This document shows positions 1 through 8,507 of a stretch of 64,000 nt of DNA, piece after piece; position 1 is the first letter of the stretch; every line of letters begins with the position of its first letter. The notes below the pieces were generated by a model, which had not been told where the DNA came from, made no database searches, and was given only the letters and a program-made list of their open reading frames with translations. The stretch covers positions 4,036,501 to 4,100,500 of the forward strand of contig NZ_OY762934.1 of assembly GCF_963667045.1 (NCBI RefSeq). The letters are read 5' to 3'. A program made the translations under genes and the position numbers. The DNA comes from an uncultured Cohaesibacter sp. (GTDB lineage: Bacteria > Pseudomonadota > Alphaproteobacteria > Rhizobiales > Cohaesibacteraceae).

Positions 1-3000
1 AGCGGGAGTGACGAATCTCTCAAAATAGCGCCAAGTGCGGCGTGCTATCGCGCGCAGGCGCTCTTTCTCACTCTGCGTTAATTCGGTGCTCTTTGCCTTG
101 TCAGATGTGCGGCTGATCTGAAAGGCAACGATTGGAGCGATAAGCCAAAGACAGGCAAAGACTCCTGTGATCGGCAATGACTGCAGGGATAAAAGGGCCA
201 CGCCCGCGATCATGACAAGGCCCAACACTGTTCCACCGATCATTAGTCGGTAGAACCCCGAAAGCTTCAGTTCACATGCAAGCTCTGCCTGAGCCGCCGT
301 AACCCACTGCAGCATGTTGCTGTGAGTCACATAGAGCCTCGTGACTGACTTTATAATGGCGCGTCCCATGATCGCAGCCTGATGAGGCAGGAAGACGAGT
401 GACAACAAGGTCTTGATTGCCGCTGCATTGAATTCGGCCCCCAGCATCTGGAAATGGCTACTGATGCGTATCCCCATATTCCTGGGAATAACGGCAAAGA
501 AGCAAGAAACAAATTCGGGAATAGCCACGGCACAGAGAACGAAACACGTACCCAACAGCGCCGACGTAAAGGGCAACATCCAAACGAGCCCGAGGCAGGC
601 TAACAAGGTGGGGGCAACAAGGGATCGCCGCAAATTGTCGAGAATTTTTGCAAAGCCGATCAGATCGACCGATTTTATGTGGCTGTGCCATGCCAATAGC
701 CATGGGAGCAATTGCCAATCGCCTCGGGCCCAGCGGTCTTGGCGTTTGCATGCCACGTCGTAGCGAGAGGGAAAATCGTCGATGACTTCAATGTCTGAAA
801 CCAGACCAGAACGAACGAATATCCCTTCGAGCAGATCGTGGCTGAGAACCGTATTCTCCGGAATGCGATTGGCCAGAGCCGCCTCAAAGGCATCAACGTC
901 ATAAATGCCCTTGCCAGTATAAGAGCCCTCACCAAATAGATCCTGGTAGACATCGGAAATGGCCGAAGAGTAAGGGTCTATGCCGCCGGGTGCAGAAAAG
1001 ACCCGGTGAAAAAGCGTGTTCTTCCCCTTGGCTGTCAGCGTAGGAGTTACGCGTGGCTGGAGAATACCGTAGCCGTGAATAATGCGTTGTGTCTTTTTAT
1101 CGAAAATCGGACGATTGAGGGGGTGAGCCATTTTACCAATTAGCTTGCGGGCGGCATCCCTTGGCAATCGGGTGTCAGCATCCATCGTGATTACATAGCG
1201 AACCTGGTCCGGCACCCAGGGAATTGTGCCATCGAGAGCGTTGAAAGAGGTGTCCTTTGCCCCTCGCAGCAATTGGTTGAGCTCTTGCAGTTTTCCGCGC
1301 TTGCGCTCCCAGCCCATCCATTTGCCTTCAGAAGCATTGAACTGCCGATCTCTAATGAGAAGAAGAAAACGTTTGCCCGCGACGCCTGCTCCATAGCGTT
1401 CGTTCAGTTGCAAGATCGCGGCCTCTCCATCTGCGATCATGGCATCTTCTTCAGCGATGAACTTCTGGTCAGCATCCGTACGATCGAGCAGCAATGCAAA
1501 TGTGAGATCGTCTTCCGGGCCGGACAGATAATGGATTTCAAGGTGCTCGATCTGCCTGAGAAGCTCTTCCGAATTGCTCAGCATGGTCGGGACGACCACC
1601 ATGGTTCGCGAGTCTATGGAGACGCCGTGCTCAAACTCCATGCTGGGCAGGATCACCGCGCCAAAGCTCCAGGTCACGAACCGGTTTACGAATGCTGTCG
1701 AAACCTCCGTTGCGGGAATGAAGCCGGCCAAACAAAGCAGAATCCCGACCGGGATACTTGAGATATTCAAAGCCCAAATGCATGCCCATAGCATCATGAC
1801 GGCAAGACAGGAGATAAGACCGACATAGCCGCCAACGCCCAACCGTTGGCTGAAGCGCAGTATCGACAGGCGCATGGGGGGCTTGAAGTCTATTTGGGTT
1901 TCAAGCAGCGGTCGCCCATCTGAAAGCAGATAGTATCCGGGATCGGAGAGGCGGGTGTCTTGCGAATCCGCATCGCCCGCGCTTGAAACCAGTGCCATGA
2001 CCTGCCTCGTCACCTCGATTTCCGATACTGGCGATCTGCGTGCCAGAACCTCAATAGCGTCGCGATACATGTCTCGCGTTGCAAAGTCCATCAGGGCAAA
2101 AGTTTTGCTTTTGCGCAGCTCGGCATCAACCAGATTCACGCTTTCAAACGCGTCCGACCATTCAATGCCGGAAATCAGGCGCATACTGGTTATAATGTTG
2201 CGGACGGTCAGGTTGGAGGCACCAAGATTTTGCTGAGAGCGCAAGACAACTTCATCAATAGAGCAGCCTTCGCTGGATAGCCGCTCTTCAAGCCAGGCCA
2301 GTATGGGTATGTCATCGGCATCATGGTCACGCAGACGCTTGGCCAGCTGCGCTGCGAACCGTTCGGGCAAAGGGGCTGATGAAATCTCGGCCAGAGCGAC
2401 ATCAGAAGCAATTTTCTTCATCAGCACCTGATCGACGAGGGTGTCAGCCGCAATACGGCTGTTTCGTCCGGCGACGATCTGATCTGCCAGACGTCGAAGA
2501 TTTTCAATCAACACAATACGGAGCGTAATCGGAAGCGCCCAAAGTTCGCCCATGGTAAGCGGATGGATTGTTTGATAGGCGCGAATAAATCTTAGAAATA
2601 TCTCGGGATCAAAATGACTGTCTGTATGAGCAACAAAGGCCCAGGCTATGCCGAAAACGCGAGGATAGCCAGCCAAGGGTCCATCAATCAATTTGGGCAG
2701 CTGTTGGTAGTAGCTTGGAGGGAGGCTGCTTTTAATGGCGCGTATCTGCTCATCTACCAGATAATAGTTGTCGAGAAGCCATTCCGCAGCGGGAACCAAA
2801 TTCTGGTGGTTTTCCAGCTCTTCAGCGTTGGAAAGATAAGCGGCATGGATTGCATTGGCATTCTCTTTGAGGCGCTTTTGCAGCGTGGGCACTCTTGGAG
2901 GGTTTGGCGAAACCACTTGTGCGACTGCGAGCGTTTTCGCATGAATCTCCAGGCGCTCGGCACTGAATAGCTCTTCCCTGATCGGAGAGGTATCCCTCCA

Positions 3001-3051
3001 AAGCCTGGAGGTTTGTCCATTTAAATTGGCAAGAAATGACAGAGGTATCAT
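1..3051 (-). CDS. ndvB: Cyclic beta-1,2-glucan synthase, N-terminal part (gene runs off the left edge)
   Basis: Inner-membrane enzyme that starts, elongates and cyclises osmoregulated periplasmic beta-1,2-glucan from UDP-glucose. The 1,017 codons seen are open with no stop and cover roughly the first third of a protein usually near 2,800 residues. The N-terminal stretch AAEWLLDNYY, then LPKLIDGPLAGYPRVFG and ELWALPITLRIVLIENLRRL, is diagnostic of NdvB/ChvB. Hydrophobic segments lie near residues 410-490. The glycosyltransferase-84 core carries MDADTRLPRDAARKLIGKM near residue 625, where the Asp residues bind the nucleotide sugar, and further membrane segments follow. The glucan-phosphorylase-like C-terminus is outside the window. 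The ATG at 3051 is preceded by AAAGGG. An in-frame ATG at 3120 is possible but has no comparable ribosome site. Family call is firm. Confidence 0.93.
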   Translation of the reverse strand, partial: MIPLSFLANLNGQTSRLWRDTSPIREELFSAERLEIHAKTLAVAQVVSPNPPRVPTLQKRLKENANAIHAAYLSNAEELENHQNLVPAAEWLLDNYYLVDEQIRAIKSSLPPSYYQQLPKLIDGPLAGYPRVFGIAWAFVAHTDSHFDPEIFLRFIRAYQTIHPLTMGELWALPITLRIVLIENLRRLADQIVAGRNSRIAADTLVDQVLMKKIASDVALAEISSAPLPERFAAQLAKRLRDHDADDIPILAWLEERLSSEGCSIDEVVLRSQQNLGASNLTVRNIITSMRLISGIEWSDAFESVNLVDAELRKSKTFALMDFATRDMYRDAIEVLARRSPVSEIEVTRQVMALVSSAGDADSQDTRLSDPGYYLLSDGRPLLETQIDFKPPMRLSILRFSQRLGVGGYVGLISCLAVMMLWACIWALNISSIPVGILLCLAGFIPATEVSTAFVNRFVTWSFGAVILPSMEFEHGVSIDSRTMVVVPTMLSNSEELLRQIEHLEIHYLSGPEDDLTFALLLDRTDADQKFIAEEDAMIADGEAAILQLNERYGAGVAGKRFLLLIRDRQFNASEGKWMGWERKRGKLQELNQLLRGAKDTSFNALDGTIPWVPDQVRYVITMDADTRLPRDAARKLIGKMAHPLNRPIFDKKTQRIIHGYGILQPRVTPTLTAKGKNTLFHRVFSAPGGIDPYSSAISDVYQDLFGEGSYTGKGIYDVDAFEAALANRIPENTVLSHDLLEGIFVRSGLVSDIEVIDDFPSRYDVACKRQDRWARGDWQLLPWLLAWHSHIKSVDLIGFAKILDNLRRSLVAPTLLACLGLVWMLPFTSALLGTCFVLCAVAIPEFVSCFFAVIPRNMGIRISSHFQMLGAEFNAAAIKTLLSLVFLPHQAAIMGRAIIKSVTRLYVTHSNMLQWVTAAQAELACELKLSGFYRLMIGGTVLGLVMIAGVALLSLQSLPITGVFACLWLIAPIVAFQISRTSDKAKSTELTQSEKERLRAIARRTWRYFERFVTPA

Positions 3052-3473
3052 TGTAACCCTTTCACACTGTGCCACTGGGATGACAAAGCAATGCAGAAAC
3101 CAATGGCCGCTGGCAGTCATTTCGCTTGAGAAAATTGGGAGACAAGAAGATTGATCTGCTTCTTTCCATGCGAACGCACGGCATGAAGCCCGGACCACTT
3201 GCCAGAGGTCATCTGTGCAAGCTATCAGCCTTTTAAAATGCCGCACTGATCGAGGTTAATGCCGCGGAGCAAGCCCAAGCATGGAAACGAGTAGTCTGGT
3301 TGGTCTATGTCAGCAGAGGGCCTGCCTGATCGAGGTAAGATGAGTCAAAATCAGCAAATGCGACCAAGCGATCATAATTGTCAAAAACCACCTGCCCATC
3401 GCGGTTCAGTCTCGTACTGCATGAAGCGCGAAGCAGCCCTATCGGATGGGATTGTCGTTGCAACCCCCGTTAA
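3052..3473. other. Intergenic stretch with no recognisable gene
   Basis: Upstream region of the glucan synthase gene. The plus-strand reading frame across 3307-3531 shows no family resemblance and overlaps decayed sequence, so it is not called. No RNA gene, repeat or clear promoter was recognised. Confidence 0.5.
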
Positions 3474-3740
3474 CGATGGCCGCTTCCGACGCGCTTCCGG
3501 GACCAATTTGCCCAAGGGATCGATGGTGTGATCGACTATCTCTGGGGCAAGAGCGCCGAACGCCTGCCGGTCGAGGCGGCAAAAACCAGCGCTGACGCCG
3601 TGCCGGTTCGTTTCGCGCAGATCGGGTCTGTTAGTGCCCAGACCATTGCCCTGCCAAGTGCTGTCCTGCGTTCATCGGCGATAGAGCTTATGGGTAGCGG
3701 CATCGGCAGCATTACGCTGGACAAGCTTGTCCATCGATGA
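3474..3740 (+). pseudogene. Zinc-type alcohol dehydrogenase / quinone reductase, internal remnant
   Basis: The frame following the stop at 3471-3473 reads IDGVIDYLWGKSAERL, then RFAQIGSV, IALPSAVLRSSAIELMGSG and GSITLDKL. This is the second half of the Rossmann domain of the zinc-binding alcohol dehydrogenase (MDR) family. Such proteins are about 320-350 residues and would extend some 50 residues beyond this point and about 200 before it. Both ends are missing, so this is a truncated relic. No start codon or ribosome site serves it. It lies in a scarred zone next to an insertion sequence. Confidence 0.6.
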
Positions 3741-3916
3741 ATGTCGCCTTAGGGCCGCGATTTCTAATCCCGGCCCCAGAAGAGCGGTTTCGCATGATGA
3801 TGCACCGCGTTAGGCTGGTTCGAGTCCATACCAACGGCTTCTATCGCCTTGCAGGGTACGTTTGTTTTCTATATGTTCTTGCAGATAAATGTAAACGCTG
3901 AAGAAACGAATTACCA

Positions 3917-4135
3917 ATGCGCCAATCGCTGAGAGCCAAAGCAATCGGAATCTGCAACGACAAAATTGACAAGAAAGGCGAGACGGTAGGTCTTTCTTTC
4001 TATGCGTTTTTTGCGAACGAAAATGATGATCCAGAGCTGCTCATGGAAGCAGCCGAATGGTGGATCAAGACCCATCAACTTGATCACTTCGAGAAGGCAA
4101 CTAAGATCCGAGACATGATCCGTTCGGGAGCTTGA
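3917..4135 (+). CDS. Small conserved hypothetical protein (possibly DUF6500)
   Basis: A 72-residue soluble protein with no signal peptide or membrane segment. Its middle (GLSFYAFFANENDDPELLMEA) and end (WWIKTHQLDHFEKATKIRDMI) look like a conserved compact family; from memory it resembles the uncharacterised DUF6500 group, which I cannot verify here. The amphipathic C-terminal helix is rich in Lys, Glu and Ile. No strong ribosome site is visible before the ATG. The insertion-sequence end begins about 20 bases after its stop, so the gene survives just outside the element. Function unknown. Confidence 0.55.
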   Translation: MRQSLRAKAIGICNDKIDKKGETVGLSFYAFFANENDDPELLMEAAEWWIKTHQLDHFEKATKIRDMIRSGA

Positions 4136-4154
4136 GCAACGGCAGCTTCGTCCT

Positions 4155-4168
4155 GTGTGGATGGCTCC
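4155..4168 (+). repeat. IS1111-type subterminal inverted repeat, transposase 3' side
   Basis: GTGTGGATGGCTCC; exact reverse complement of 5481-5494. The match ends at once on both sides, so the repeat is exactly 14 bp. Confidence 0.85.
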
Positions 4169-4396
4169 CTTTTTGCAAGTCCTATTTTGTGTTTCCCATT
4201 GTCAGAAGCAGTCTTGTGTCCGGCCTGTTGACGCGACGCACATGGCCGCTGGCCCTGATGGTTTCCACTAACCAAGTCCCATTCCGCACATCGAACAGCA
4301 AGCGTTCAGGACAAAGCACGGGGCGTCTTGGTTTTGGGGCTGACAAAGTTCCATCACTTCATTGGTCTTGCAAACTCATATTCTTGGGTTTTTGAT
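4169..4396 (-). ncRNA. Candidate bridge (seeker) RNA region of the IS1111-type element
   Basis: This is the long noncoding segment between the transposase stop and the 3' inverted repeat. In IS110-family elements a structured noncoding RNA that pairs with donor and target DNA is encoded in the longer noncoding end, which is downstream of the transposase in the IS1111 subgroup. Location and length (about 230 bases) fit. I did not fold it or identify the target- and donor-pairing loops, so this is a positional inference only. Confidence 0.3.
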
Positions 4397-5416
4397 TCAA
4401 ACATTCCTCACTGTGTATGGTTCATTCCGGGTAAGAACAGCCCAGATCATTCGGGCTGTTTTGTTGGCCATAGCAATTGCGGCCAACCTGCTTGGCTTGC
4501 GTGACAGGATTTCGGCAAACCATGGATCAAACTTTTCAGGCTCCGACCTGATGGACCGAATACGAGACGTCATGCCCAAGACCAACAAACGCCGTATGTA
4601 TTGATCACCCATTTTGGAGATATGGCCCAGGCGTTCTTTTCCGCCACTTGATTTATTGAGCGGGGTCAGCCCTAACCAAGCGGCAAATTCTCTACCATTA
4701 TTGAACTGTTCGCCATTGCCGATTGTTGCGACAATCGCTGAGGCAGTGATAGGACCGACCCCTGGTATTGTCCGTAGCAGTGCAACGCGTTCCTCACGTT
4801 TGGCAATCTGCGCCATATGCCGAGAAAGACGTAAGATCTTCGCATGTAGGAATAGCAATTGATCGCACAAATCGATAACAACCTCTGCAGCATCCTCTGG
4901 CAGGTTGGACGGTCCACCATTAACGCAGTCCTTGGCAAATTATAGCGCATGATAGATGCCTTGAGGTAAGACGATACCAAATTCTGCAAGCTGTGCCCGC
5001 AGCATATTGATGGTCTGAGTCCGTTGCCTTACGATGAGGTCGCGTGTTCGGTGAACAGCAAGTATCGCTTGTTGTTCCGGCGTCTTCACTTCAACAAACC
5101 GCATTGTTGGTCGTGTGACAGCCTCACAAATGGCTGCGGCATCGACAGCATCTGATTTACCTCGCTTGACGTATGGCTTGACGTAAACAGGTGGGATCAG
5201 TTTGACTTGGTGGCCCAATTTACGAATTTCGCGCGCCCAGTGATGACTGGTTCCGCAGGCTTCAATTCCTACCAAACATGGTGCAAGACCCGCAAAGAAA
5301 GTGAGAGTTTGGGATCGACGTAAAGTGCGATTGAAGACAATCTCTCCGTTATCAGTGATACCGTGAACCTGAAAAACGTTCTTCGCCAAATCAAGGCCAA
5401 TTGTTGCAACTTCCAT
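4397..5416 (-). pseudogene. IS110/IS1111-family transposase with an in-frame ochre stop
   Basis: Residues 1-158 carry the RuvC-like DEDD half: GLDLAKNVFQVHG (first Asp), VGIEACGTSHHWAREI (Glu) and KSDAVDAAAICEA (Asp pair). After a TAA at 4942-4940 the same frame continues as FAKDCVNGG into the transposase-20 half, with TIPGVGPITASAI, EFAAWLGLTP and SSGGKERLGHISKMGD. Without the stop the protein would be about 339 residues, normal for the family. The lesion is one nonsense codon with no frameshift. TAA is not a recoding codon for selenocysteine or pyrrolysine, so read-through is unlikely and the element is probably dead unless helped in trans. Confidence 0.88.
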
Positions 5417-5480
5417 TGGGGGCTCCTCTCACACAGTTTATGACAACTGCAGTATGACGCATTTAAACGCCGATGGTGCA

Positions 5481-5494
5481 GGAGCCATCCACAC
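5481..5494 (-). repeat. IS1111-type subterminal inverted repeat, transposase 5' side
   Basis: GGAGCCATCCACAC; partner of 4155-4168. It lies about 65 bases upstream of the transposase start codon. Confidence 0.85.
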
Positions 5495-5644
5495 CATCCG
5501 CATACCAGTCCTTGATCAGCTACATATGTTGCGCCTCAATAGAAGGACCGGAATCGGGGAGCAGTCTGGCAACGCTCACCCATCGACATATGTCGGCTAA
5601 GGGCTGCGATTGCTAAACACGCTCCGGTATTCGTGTGTAGAGCC

Positions 5645-6088
5645 TCATCGCATTTCGAATAAGTAAAACACCATGTCATCGTCGGTGACTGAGATCTTGT
5701 CCCGAAAATTCGGAGAACTGACGTTACTGTTGAAGGTGAAATAGTACTCCACGACCAACATGCTGCAGGTTTCATTGACCATAGATATGCAATCGACGAT
5801 TGGAAACGCATCGCCATCTTCATCCGGTTCTTCAAAAAACGCGTCCTCTGAGAGATATGTGCCGGTAACTGTTTCGAATGCCACTAGCAGATCTTGCAAA
5901 TCTTGACAGTTTTGATCAGTTATTTCCGTGCCGAAATCATATAGGCCCATTATCTTCGCGTTATCTCGACGGGCTGATGCGATGAAGCTTGCCACCTGTT
6001 CGGCGGTTATTTTCTTACAAGAGATCATTCCTTCGGAAAAGTTTCTAACACTGATTGTCGAGCGCATGTTTATGCAAAGGTTCTTCAT
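5645..6088 (-). CDS. Hypothetical protein
   Basis: A 147-residue protein I do not recognise. It is soluble, without an evident signal peptide, and acidic in its C-terminal half (AFFEEPDEDGDAF, SVTDDDMVFYLFEMR). The ATG at 6088 is chosen because GGAGAT lies nine bases upstream; an ATG 18 bases further up has no such site. It sits alone between the IS element and the recombinase relic, so context gives no function. Its neighbourhood suggests accessory DNA. Confidence 0.5.
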   Translation of the reverse strand: MKNLCINMRSTISVRNFSEGMISCKKITAEQVASFIASARRDNAKIMGLYDFGTEITDQNCQDLQDLLVAFETVTGTYLSEDAFFEEPDEDGDAFPIVDCISMVNETCSMLVVEYYFTFNSNVSSPNFRDKISVTDDDMVFYLFEMR

Positions 6089-6340
6089 GTGATATCTCCA
6101 TCCCATTTTGCAGCCAATTTTGTTGAAATGCTTGAAGACGGGCTGTGTGTTGCCTTCCGTTAGAGGTCAACACGCAGGTCGGTTCACATCGCGGCCCTAA
6201 TTGATTTCGAATGGAAAGATTGTCTTCCAGTCAACGGTATTAGGCTTGTATGAGGCTGATAATAATCGTCGCAAAGGGGTTGGACATTTGCTGAAATTGC
6301 TCAATAATTTCAACGAGCCAGTTCTGGAGGTTGGACACTA

Positions 6341-6904
6341 TTAAGCCATTGAAATGTTGAGATTGTTGCACTCCCGTAGGGCGTACCATTCCCGAACAAA
6401 ACTGGGCACCTTAGTCGTGTTTAGTTTTTCGGGGGTGTAAATAGCATGGGTCAGAGCATGTTTTGATCCGGTGATCCTCACTTCATTATCATTCAGCATG
6501 ATCTGTTCTATGAACAGGTTCAAATATGCTTTTTGCATGCCCGGATTTCCGCCGAAAAACTTTTCGCGCATGAGTTTGGCAAAAGCTTCCAACTTCTCGG
6601 GCGTGATGGCGAGATCGTCGTTGCTGACCTGTCGCGACAAGAGCTCTATCTGCTCTCCCAGCTCGTCTCTATATGCTTTTGTCTTGGCAATCAGTTCCTT
6701 GAGCTGAGGATCATCAAGGTCAACGGTGCCTTTTCCAATCGCAGTGTATAGCTTCGAAAGCGCGGCCGCTTTTGCAGAATGCTCTTTCTTGAGTTGTGCC
6801 AGCTTCTGTTTCAGAGCTTCTTTGCCACCCTTCGAACGATCCATGATTTCCTGAAGAGTTAGGTAGAGCCGTTCCGGGGTAAAAAGCTTTTGGGCCAGTT
6901 CTAG
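6341..6904 (-). pseudogene. Large serine recombinase, C-terminal remnant
   Basis: The open frame reads LFTPERLYLTLQEIMDR, a Lys/Glu-rich coiled coil, then AITPEKLEAFAKLMREKFF, PGMQKAYLNLFIEQI and ITGSKHAL. This is the C-terminal coiled-coil/tail region of resolvase-type recombinases of about 500-600 residues. The catalytic Ser domain, recombinase domain and zinc ribbon are absent: the frame is closed by a TAA at 6907-6905, where the sequence changes into an IS1182-like relic. The last codons (EWYALRE) overlap a 16-base copy of the tRNA-Glu 3' end. Non-functional as it stands. Confidence 0.7.
6373..6388 (+). repeat. Copy of the tRNA-Glu 3' end (att-like direct repeat, left)
   Basis: CCCGTAGGGCGTACCA is identical and in the same orientation to 24844-24859, the last 16 bases of tRNA-Glu. 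Allowing mismatches, 20 of 24 bases match over 6365-6388. It lies inside the 3' end of the recombinase relic, as is common for element-borne recombinases next to a tRNA-derived attachment site. Whether it is a working site is unknown. Confidence 0.55.
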
Positions 6905-7200
6905 TTAACTCGAAGACATGGCACAAGAGATCTCTCTCGCGGAACTTGTCATGGCGGATAATCCGAGACGGTTGAACGGTTGGGACCCTTTCCGTTAAGG
7001 CCCAAACGACAGAACCAGCGAAAGGCGAGGTTCAGATGAACTTCATTACAAAGTCTGCACTCGGACCGGATATCATGACATAGCCAATCACGAGCATACG
7101 GACGACCAGTTCAGGGGTAATCGAAGGCCTGCCGAGATGACGGTAGAAGGCTCGCAGCTTTTCCCGCATGCCATCAACAGATAGAAATCTGTCGCGGTGT
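6905..7200 (-). pseudogene. IS1182-like transposase, N-terminal remnant with frameshift
   Basis: On the minus strand one frame reads KLRAFYRHLGRPSITPELVV, then MLVIGYVM, and stops. A second frame continues with HLNLAFRWFCRLGLNGKGPN and a third with IRHDKFRERDLLCHVFEL. Together these follow the usual order of the DUF772/IS1182 transposase N-terminus (GRPSIDPELMIRMLIVGY, HLNLAYRWFCRLGL, FRESDLL). At least two frameshifts and a 3' truncation at about 6905 make it a dead fragment fused to the recombinase relic. Confidence 0.65.
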
Positions 7201-7475
7201 CGACTGCCTATGGAACGTAGTGAGGAACTTTTTGAGGGTAGATCCTGATTTCAGTCAGTCCGTGCTGTCAAGGATGAGTGAAATGCTCAGTGGTTGGGCG
7301 CACTTCTTTTCCTGCGCCGGGGCGGAGGTGAGGGGAGTGCGCAGGGCAACCCGCACTGGCTCATCAAATCTGCGCTCCTAGGCCCCTGATCTGGCGATAT
7401 TCCGGACACCATCTGCGTTAAGCCGCTACCCTTTTGAAGACGTCGGTATTTGACCGCTCCGACGTCTTGAAAGGA

Positions 7476-7940
7476 TCATGATTCCGAACTGAGGGATTCG
7501 AGCAAGATTTCGATCTCATCAAGCAGCGTACTAATTCGTTCGCATCCTATCTTGCTTTCGATATCTTGATAAATCTTGGCACTTGCCGGGGCGAGCTTTC
7601 GGATGAATTGACGACCTTCCTCACTCAGGCACACCAATGTGCGTCTGCCGTCTGCTGTATCCCTGCTCACTTCCACAAAGCCGCGCGCTTCCAGGGTTCT
7701 CATGATGCGGGTAAGCGATGGAGCCAGAATACAGGCCTGCCGCGCCAGAAAGCTCGCGTCGACCGTCCCGACCTCGTCCAGCACGCGCATGACCCGCCAT
7801 TGTTGTTCGGTGACATCATGTTCTGCCAGCAATGGCCGGAAGTAGTCCATTACGGCTTCCCGCGCGCGCAATAGGGCGATTGGCAACGTTCTTTGAGTCT
7901 GGCTAAGTTCCAGACCTGCTCGGGACGATTGTTTTGTCAT
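7476..7940 (-). CDS. hpaR: MarR-family repressor of the homoprotocatechuate operon (HpaR)
   Basis: A 154-residue winged-helix regulator. The N-terminal RTLPIALLRAREAVMDYFRP, then VTEQQWRVMRVLDE, and the recognition region ILAPSLTRIMRTLEARGFVE followed by RDTADGRRTLV, are typical of HpaR, which releases its operators on binding hydroxyphenylacetates or homoprotocatechuate. The ATG at 7940 is chosen because AAGGAG lies nine bases upstream; longer starts exist at 7967 and 8030. It is divergent from hpaF, the usual arrangement. Its likely operators are the TTAACATGTTAA-type palindromes found in four promoters of this cluster. No such palindrome precedes hpaR itself, so autoregulation would act through the shared intergenic region. 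Confidence 0.85.
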   Translation of the reverse strand: MTKQSSRAGLELSQTQRTLPIALLRAREAVMDYFRPLLAEHDVTEQQWRVMRVLDEVGTVDASFLARQACILAPSLTRIMRTLEARGFVEVSRDTADGRRTLVCLSEEGRQFIRKLAPASAKIYQDIESKIGCERISTLLDEIEILLESLSSES

Positions 7941-8075
7941 CTCCCTAAACTCCTTGGGCGTAATCATTTTAGTCGTCGAGAAACATTCAGAAATCGATGC
8001 ACAATCGCAAATTCCGTGAGTTTGTAACACTAGACTAAAATTGAATAGTGGTCAGATTGACAATAACAGATAAAT

Positions 8076-8087
8076 TTAACATGTTAA
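8076..8087. promoter_or_regulatory. Candidate HpaR operator upstream of hpaF
   Basis: Perfect palindrome TTAACATGTTAA, 20 bases before the hpaF GTG. A TTGACA -35-like hexamer at 8057-8062 lies just upstream, so a bound repressor would block the promoter. The surrounding 21 bases (8071-8091) are identical to 20991-21011 before dctP. Confidence 0.6.
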
Positions 8088-8107
8088 GTATTATCTGGGA
8101 GGAAATC

Positions 8108-8497
8108 GTGCCACACCTAAAAATCGAATATTCAGCGGGGCTGGAGAGCCGTGCTGACATGGCGGAGCTGTGTCAGGCTGCCCATCAGGCGATGCTAAAA
8201 ACCGGGATCTTTCCCAAGGCAGGGATACGTGTTCGCGCCTATAAGGCCGACTATGCCATCGTCGCTGACGGGCTGCCACAGAATGATTTTGCCGCGTTGA
8301 CCTTGTCGGTTGGCTCTGGACGCTCGACCGCACAGCTCAAGTCCGCAGGGGATGAGATTTTTGCGGCGGTCAGAGAGGCCCTCGCACAGCCCTTGGCCAC
8401 GACGCACTTTGCGCTTTCCCTCGAAATCCGTGTCATCAACCCAGACCTGAGCTGGAAAGACACCCCTATTCATGCCCGCCTATCAGGCCAGAATTAA
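8108..8497 (+). CDS. hpaF: 5-carboxymethyl-2-hydroxymuconate delta-isomerase (HpaF)
   Basis: Cytosolic tautomerase-superfamily enzyme that isomerises 5-carboxymethyl-2-hydroxymuconate to 5-oxopent-3-ene-1,2,5-tricarboxylate. The 129-residue protein starts VPHLKIEYSAGL; after Met removal Pro2 becomes the catalytic base, as in E. coli HpaF (MPHFIVEY). The GTG at 8108 is chosen because GGGAGG stands close upstream and because it alone places Pro at position 2; an upstream ATG would bury it. First gene of the plus-strand operon, ending 10 bases before hpaE. Confidence 0.9.
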   Translation: MPHLKIEYSAGLESRADMAELCQAAHQAMLKTGIFPKAGIRVRAYKADYAIVADGLPQNDFAALTLSVGSGRSTAQLKSAGDEIFAAVREALAQPLATTHFALSLEIRVINPDLSWKDTPIHARLSGQN

Positions 8498-8507
8498 AGG
8501 ACGATCC

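Larger units (their letters stand above)
4155..5494 (-). mobile_element. IS110-family insertion sequence, IS1111 subgroup, inactivated
   Basis: The element is bounded by a perfect 14-bp inverted pair: GTGTGGATGGCTCC at 4155-4168 and GGAGCCATCCACAC at 5481-5494. Subterminal inverted repeats distinguish the IS1111 subgroup from IS110 proper. True tips should lie a few bases outside, giving about 1.35 kb. The single transposase gene on the minus strand is broken by one stop codon. About 230 noncoding bases lie between the transposase stop and the 3' repeat and only about 65 at the 5' side, which matches IS1111 organisation. Confidence 0.85.

Noticed and set aside
3307-3531. 74-codon plus-strand frame upstream of the dehydrogenase relic
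   Set aside because: No ribosome site, no family resemblance, and it overlaps the decayed dehydrogenase sequence in another frame.
4397-5416. Programmed recoding of the transposase stop
   Set aside because: The codon is TAA, not TGA or TAG, there is no slippery sequence at the spot and both halves are in the same frame; a nonsense mutation is simpler.
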